Below are positions 59,602 to 64,000 of a DNA stretch of 64,000 nt, piece by piece. A program made the translations under genes and the position numbers. This DNA comes from Suillus spraguei (Eukaryota; Basidiomycota; Agaricomycetes; Boletales; Suillaceae): contig JABCPU010000014.1 in the NCBI GenBank assembly GCA_016800925.1, positions 248,001 to 312,000 on the forward strand. The letters are read 5' to 3'. The notes beneath the pieces are model-generated. The model did no database searches, was not told where the DNA came from, and saw only the letters and a program-made list of their open reading frames with translations. Position 1 is the stretch's first letter. Each line of letters opens with the position of its first letter.

Positions 59602-60304
59602 TTATTATAGTATAGGATGGAGAAATTATGTCTGCAATGTTGTGTATGATATGAATTGGTTGTTTTTGCCCACCTTTGCAAATTCTAATGAGGCCATAGT
59701 AGACCCATTGATTTTTTTCAGGAAAATCAAGCTGGTAGGATATGAATTGTATACTTCAAAGATCATTTCACCCTGTAACAGATACCTGATTGTCTCCTTT
59801 GTTCGTGCTACAGAGTACATAGAAGTGAAAACATATGATGTGGTCACATCCGTCTGTTACGACCATGCAAAACCGGAGATTAGTAAGAAGTCCTGGTCTT
59901 ACATGGGGTTGTACCGGAGGGTTGTAAGTCAAAGGGGCTTGGCCTCAGCTCGTATGCTGTGCCCCTTACCCGAGTATGTGCCCTTAATTTCGGATGAAAT
60001 CCAAGGGAGAGTTCTGGTGAAGTCCGGATGGAGGGTCCGGATGAACTCTAAGGCAGGATAGCTCAACAGAGCTCCGATGGACTTCTGGATGAGCCGGGAA
60101 TGCGCCGGAACTATTTCCGGAAGGTAGGGAGTAATGGTAACACTACTGGAACAAGCTCCAAGTAGAACGGATGAAGGATGGACCGCTGGACAAAGTCCAG
60201 GGCAGGATAGGAGCAGAGCTCCGGAGGGAAAGATGATCCATAGATGTCAGAGGATAGGATAGGATGGATCCGAAGGACTAGGGGTCCGAAGGTCCAGAGC
60301 TTAG

Positions 60305-60520
60305 AGGAGCGGAGGAGCGGAGGAGCGGAGGAGCGGAGGAGCGGAGGAGCGGAGGAGCGGAGGAGCGGAGGAGCGGAGGAGCGGAGGAGCGGAGGAGCGG
60401 AGGAGCGGAGGAGCGGAGGAGCGGAGGAGCGGAGGAGCGGAGGAGCGGAGGAGCGGAGGAGCGGAGGAGCGGAGGAGCGGAGGAGCGGAGGAGCGGAGGA
60501 GCGGAGGAGCGGAGGAGCGG
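60305..60520 (+). repeat. 8-bp tandem array (AGGAGCGG), about 27 copies
   Basis: Almost perfect repeats of AGGAGCGG. Because 24 nt is three units, both strands appear open as 8-residue protein repeats (RRSGGAEE and its antisense); these are not genes. Confidence 0.95.
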
Positions 60521-61194
60521 AGGAGGGAGGATCGGATGATCGGATGATCGGATGAGCATAGCTCTGTGGATCTTAGAGGAAGTGTTGGCTACTAGAGAGG
60601 AGTAGGTCCGGATATGGTGTAGAGATAGTATAGACTACTCCGGACAAGGTCCGGAATAGAAACAGACAGTATAAGACTACCAAAGGTAGAGTCGGAGGTG
60701 AAACAGATGATAGACGGAGATGGACGAAGTCCGAAAAGATTATAGGACATAGGATCAAAGCTCCGGCCTAGGGAGTGATCCCATAGGCCTGAGTTGGAAG
60801 CTTACAAGGGCGGAGCCCAAGTGCAAGAACGGAGACGGAGTTATATAGACATGATAACAGGATACAGAGTAATCAAAGGAATATACAGAAGTAAGAACAA
60901 TGAATCAGACTAAGGTCTGCAGGAGTTGTACTACAAGTTTATATACTGTAGGAGCATGCCGGAGGGTAAGTACAGATAGTCCGAGGCTATGTCTGAAGCA
61001 TACAGAAACACATTAGTAAGTACAGCAGGACATAAGGCTATGAACTCGGAGATGAAGCTCATATGAAATACTTATCAAGACGGAGGCAGAGATCACTGAG
61101 AACCGGAAGCACAGAGATACCCAGAAGCCGGAGGCACAGGTATATTCTAAAAGGGGTAATGCGCAGGTGCGCGGGAATAGTTCAGATATGAACT

Positions 61195-61275
61195 CGATCG
61201 GATATGGACATGGATCGGATATGGACATGGATCGGATATGGACATGGATCGGATATGGACAAGGATCGGATATGG
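61195..61275 (+). repeat. 17-bp tandem array (GGATCGGATATGGACAT)
   Basis: About four and a half near-perfect copies, then degenerate GGATGGATATGGATTGG units. Frames through it on both strands (IRSMSISDPCPYP-like) are artefacts. Confidence 0.9.
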
Positions 61276-61419
61276 ACACGGATGGATATGGATTGGAGTG
61301 GATGGGTGGATCGGATATGTGAACTGGATTGGATGGGTGGATCAGATATGTGTAGGTTGGGTGTCTGGATGTCCATGGATTGGATTTGATCTAGACCTGA
61401 ATGTACAGTATATGACACA

Positions 61420-62476
61420 CCGTCACATTATTCATTTGATGATGTGTGCACTGCATTGATATCGCATGATATTACAGCGCTGTGTGATGTGACATCTAAA
61501 TTGAGGTGGCTAAAGGACTGGTGAACTCGAAGCCAACACTGTTTTTCAATGATCTTGGTACAAGACACTTACATCATTGTCGATAGCTCTCAATTTTTTT
61601 TCATAGCATTTAGATGTATATTTAATAGTGGTTCTCAAAATTAACTTCATATAGAAATTTCAAATGTTGAGCATTTTGGAATTTGCCAGTTAATTGAGGC
61701 TCCGATGCTGACACATCAACCCTAACCTTATACTCAGACCGTCATTATCTACTGCAGTCTGCAACCTCACCTTTCAATATAACTATGCCTTGGGAATCAG
61801 ATCGTTTGAGGCTCATTTGCAGCCTCAAACAAACTAGAGATGACCTTACCATCATGCGATACATGGAATTAATCGAGTTTATGGTGGACGATCTATTACA
61901 TCAGCAAATCCCCAGGTTCTTTTTCATCCCTTAATGTTTCCTTATCTGCCTTAATTTGCGTAATAAGATAATTTAAAGAAACTCGTTCACACTTAAAATA
62001 AGGAGAATAAGGAGGTCCATATCTTTAAAATCTCCTTAAAATCTCCTTAGAACAAGGAGGTCATGATTCTCAAGGCTGTTCAGTTGAAAAAGGCACTATT
62101 ATTTGAGACACATAGCGAGATACACAAAAGTAGGCTAAGGTGAAATAAGGAGGTTGACGAGTCAAAGGACAAAAAAGAGTAGATGATATAAAGGCAGCAG
62201 GTCCGAAAATAAGGAGGTGGGTGAGTCAAAGGACTAAAAAGAGCAGATGATATTAAGGCAGCAGGTCCAAAAAAATCGAAAAATGCATAATAGTGTGAGT
62301 GGCTACTGTGCAAATAGATGAGAGTGAAGGTAGGGAGGTGGACATATGAGTTCTGTAGGATATTAGTGTCAGATTGAGAAAAGTACTAAGAGACAGAAAA
62401 ACATTACAGATGTGGATACATGAGCGTAGATTCACAGGAGCTTGAGTGTGCTATCAGGACTGTCATCCTGACCCTT
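61420..62476. other. Non-coding stretch with AAGGAGG motifs
   Basis: About 1 kb between two solo LTRs. A short frame at about 61786 (MPWESDRLRLICSLKQTRDD, running on to HQQIPR) could be a 5' exon of a lost transposon gene. The rest is A/T-rich, with many AAGGAGG and AATCTCCTTA motifs (61990-62060) and a 64-bp tandem duplication. Confidence 0.4.
62143..62271 (+). repeat. 64-bp direct tandem duplication
   Basis: 62143-62206 and 62207-62271 share AAATAAGGAGGT, GAGTCAAAGGAC, AAAAAGAG, AGATGATAT and AAGGCAGCAGGTCC, with a few substitutions. Confidence 0.85.
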
Positions 62477-63220
62477 TGTTAAGACCGTACTCAAAGATTG
62501 AAAGATCCGAAGGGCTTTGGCCTCAGTTCGTGCACTGTGCCCCTTTCCCGAGTAATGCCCCTTATTTTTGGAGTTGGTATATGTCCAAAGATCCAGAAGG
62601 AGTTGTGTGATGGATCCGGACGTCTGAAGGTTATCTGGAGCATAGGGATAGAACAAGGATTAAGGCTAGCTTCGGAACAAGTTCCTAACTAGAAACTAAC
62701 AGAGGTAGACTATCTGAAGATAGAGTCGGAGATATAGACTAAAGGAATCAATCCCAAGTCTTGGAAGATGACTTAGAGCGGAAAGTGACTCAAGTCCGGA
62801 GGAAGCAGAATGAGCTGAATCTAAGATGATATTCGAACTAAGGTTCTATGGAGATCTACAAGTGTTTATATACTGTAAGTATCTAATACGGATAATCAAC
62901 AAGTCCGGGACCAAGGGCTATGTATGAAGTGTAATGGAAGTCTATTAGTTAATGTGCAGCGGATCAGTAAGCACAAATCAGAAATGAAACACAGGTAATG
63001 GACCAGTGACACAGGACGGAAGTATACACAGCCAGAATACTGGAAACAGGAGGAATGATGAAAGGAGATAGACGCAGATATACACAAGGGAGTTAGAGTG
63101 CAAGAAGTGGGCACATTTAGATGGGTGATCCGGACAGGATCTGTGGACTGGATGGAAATAGAATCGATTGGATCTGATTGGATATGGTCGGATCTGGGAT
63201 CAGAAGTATGGTATATGACA
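62477..63220 (-). mobile_element. Solo LTR (744 bp)
   Basis: Inverse copy of the LTR at 26696-27430. It begins TGTTAAGACCG and ends GTATATGACA on the plus strand, with the 5-bp target duplication CCCTT at 62472-62476 and 63221-63225. Confidence 0.9.
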
Positions 63221-63255
63221 CCCTTGTGGTGTATGCGCCTTAAGAATGGTTGGGA

Positions 63256-64000
63256 TCATGCAACAATATCCAGGATGCGCCCAAGGGACAGTTCATCAAT
63301 TCGTTCCATGTAAGCAATGGTGTCCATCTCCCAGTTGCCCAATGAAAATGCAGTGCCAGTATTGCTTATCTTGTTTGTGGCTTGATTAAGTGTCAATGCG
63401 ATCTTGTGCTGTTTCTTGTTGTTGTCCGAAGTGTCATCCAGTAGTATAAAATTGTCCCAAGCCAAAATAAGTGCACGCTCGGCCTGCAAATGAGAAGTGA
63501 TTAAGTCTTGCAGAAGCAGCGAAAAACTTACAGCTGCAGTTGCCAGTGCAAGTGCAGTTTGGTGTCCAGCCAAGCCACAGTCAATTATGTCAATTTTCTC
63601 ATATCCTTGGATAGCATTAAGGTGGGCGGCAAAAACACACAAGATGAATTCAGACAGAAAGGCTCCAGGTGAGTCCTCGTTGTCTGGGTCTTCATACATG
63701 AAGCATGAGTCCTCAAGCTGATATTCAGCATATTCCTTTTGTGCCTCAAGAGCCTGCAAATTGTCATTCAAAGTAAAAAAAGCCACCAGGACACTGATGG
63801 CAGTGGAGCCAAAGACTCCCCTCCACTCTGAAATCCTTTGACAAACCTGCTGAAATGTAGTTTACTGACTTGAATACGAAATAATATTTTATTCACCATG
63901 TGAAACCCACCACTCCGGCTGTTGACCTCAAATTCTCCAGGTGCACCATTGTACACTATGCTGAAAATATCATAGCAGATGTCTGAAAGTTTTTCATTGG
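63256..64000 (-). CDS. Unknown protein, 3' part of a spliced gene (runs off the right edge)
   Basis: Three exons are visible: 64000-63897 (partial), 63849-63532 and 63483-63256, with introns of 47 and 48 nt that keep the frame. Residues: NEKLSDICYDIFSIVYNGAP, GEFEVNSRSGGFHM, then VCQRISEWRGVFGSTAISVL, VAFFTLNDNLQALEAQKEYA, YQLEDSCFMYEDPDNEDSPG, FLSEFILCVFAAHLNAIQGY, AGHQTALALATAA and AERALILAWDNFILLDDTSD, ending MERIDELSLGRILDIVA. It resembles a multicopy family of uncharacterised basidiomycete proteins with a SEWR-FGSTA block, but I cannot name a domain. No catalytic motif is visible. It begins 35 nt from a solo LTR end, inside repeat-rich DNA. Confidence 0.65.

Larger units (their letters stand above)
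59855..61419 (-). mobile_element. Enlarged solo LTR (1565 bp) with internal tandem arrays
   Basis: It starts TGTTACGACC and ends TATGACACA, flanked by CCGTC on both sides (59850-59854 and 61420-61424). Parts align with the LTRs at 62477-63220 and 26696-27430 (GGCTTGGCCTCAG near the start, ACAGTATATGACA at the end), so it is a diverged member of the same superfamily. It is twice as long because of an 8-bp array (60305-60520) and a 17-bp array (61195-61275) plus further purine-rich sequence. Confidence 0.78.

Noticed and set aside
60244..60559. Repetitive proteins (RRSGGAEE repeats and the antisense Pro/Leu/Arg/Ser repeats)
   Set aside because: Both are direct products of the 8-bp AGGAGCGG array; any frame stays open. 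No start context, introns or domain.
61182..61459. Small frames rich in Met-Asp-Arg-Ile-Trp or Ile-Arg-Ser-Met-Ser
   Set aside because: They arise from the 17-bp tandem array inside a solo LTR.

Overview
This window looks like nuclear DNA of a filamentous basidiomycete, most likely an Agaricomycete. Almost every recognisable gene is broken by short GT-AG introns of about 45-65 nt. The proteins are typical fungal ones: Sfh5, Dbp9, GH47 mannosidase, fungal S10 carboxypeptidase, M28 aminopeptidase and ZIP. The transposons (self-primed Ty3/gypsy chromovirus, Harbinger-type DDE elements, Tc1, hAT) are those that fill mushroom genomes. No rRNA, tRNA, CRISPR array or bacterial signal was seen.

Layout. 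(1) 1-8.3 kb is a gene block: the end of an unknown gene, an Sfh5-like Sec14 lipid-transfer protein, an unknown 644-residue Ser/Pro-rich protein, a secreted M28 leucine aminopeptidase and a ZIP zinc transporter. (2) 9-30 kb is a transposon nest. A spliced orphan gene comes first. A Harbinger-like DDE transposase gene follows, hit first by a 965-bp solo LTR and then by a complete 7.6-kb Ty3/gypsy element (both LTRs, 5-bp target duplication). Next come a 26-bp minisatellite, a complete Tc1 element with an open transposase, a DUF6818-like gene, and a hAT gene interrupted by another solo LTR. (3) 31.8-53.4 kb is a compact housekeeping island: ZNHIT2-like protein, DBP9, glycerol kinase, GH47 mannosidase, ANTH/AP180 adaptor, NASP/Sim3 histone chaperone, PRO2, S10 carboxypeptidase and PAF1. 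They are mostly in divergent or convergent pairs with gaps from 50 bp to about 0.8 kb. (4) 53.6-64 kb is a second nest: a broken Harbinger fragment with a fold-back insertion, a complete Harbinger element (TTA target duplication, about 64-bp inverted ends, Myb/SANT gene plus DDE transposase) carrying its own nested solo LTR, two more solo LTRs (one bloated by 8-bp and 17-bp tandem repeats), and the 3' part of an unknown spliced gene that leaves the window.

The cellular genes do not form one pathway. The most unusual object is the gypsy element at 11775-19386. Its primer site matches exactly 11 nt of its own predicted RNA start (Tf1-style self-priming). After the chromodomain integrase it carries an extra long reading frame ending in two tandem zinc knuckles. 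A recurring theme is premature stops that fit single C-to-T changes (CGA to TGA, CAA to TAA) in otherwise readable transposon genes. All splice models are by eye, so exon ends may be off at individual junctions.
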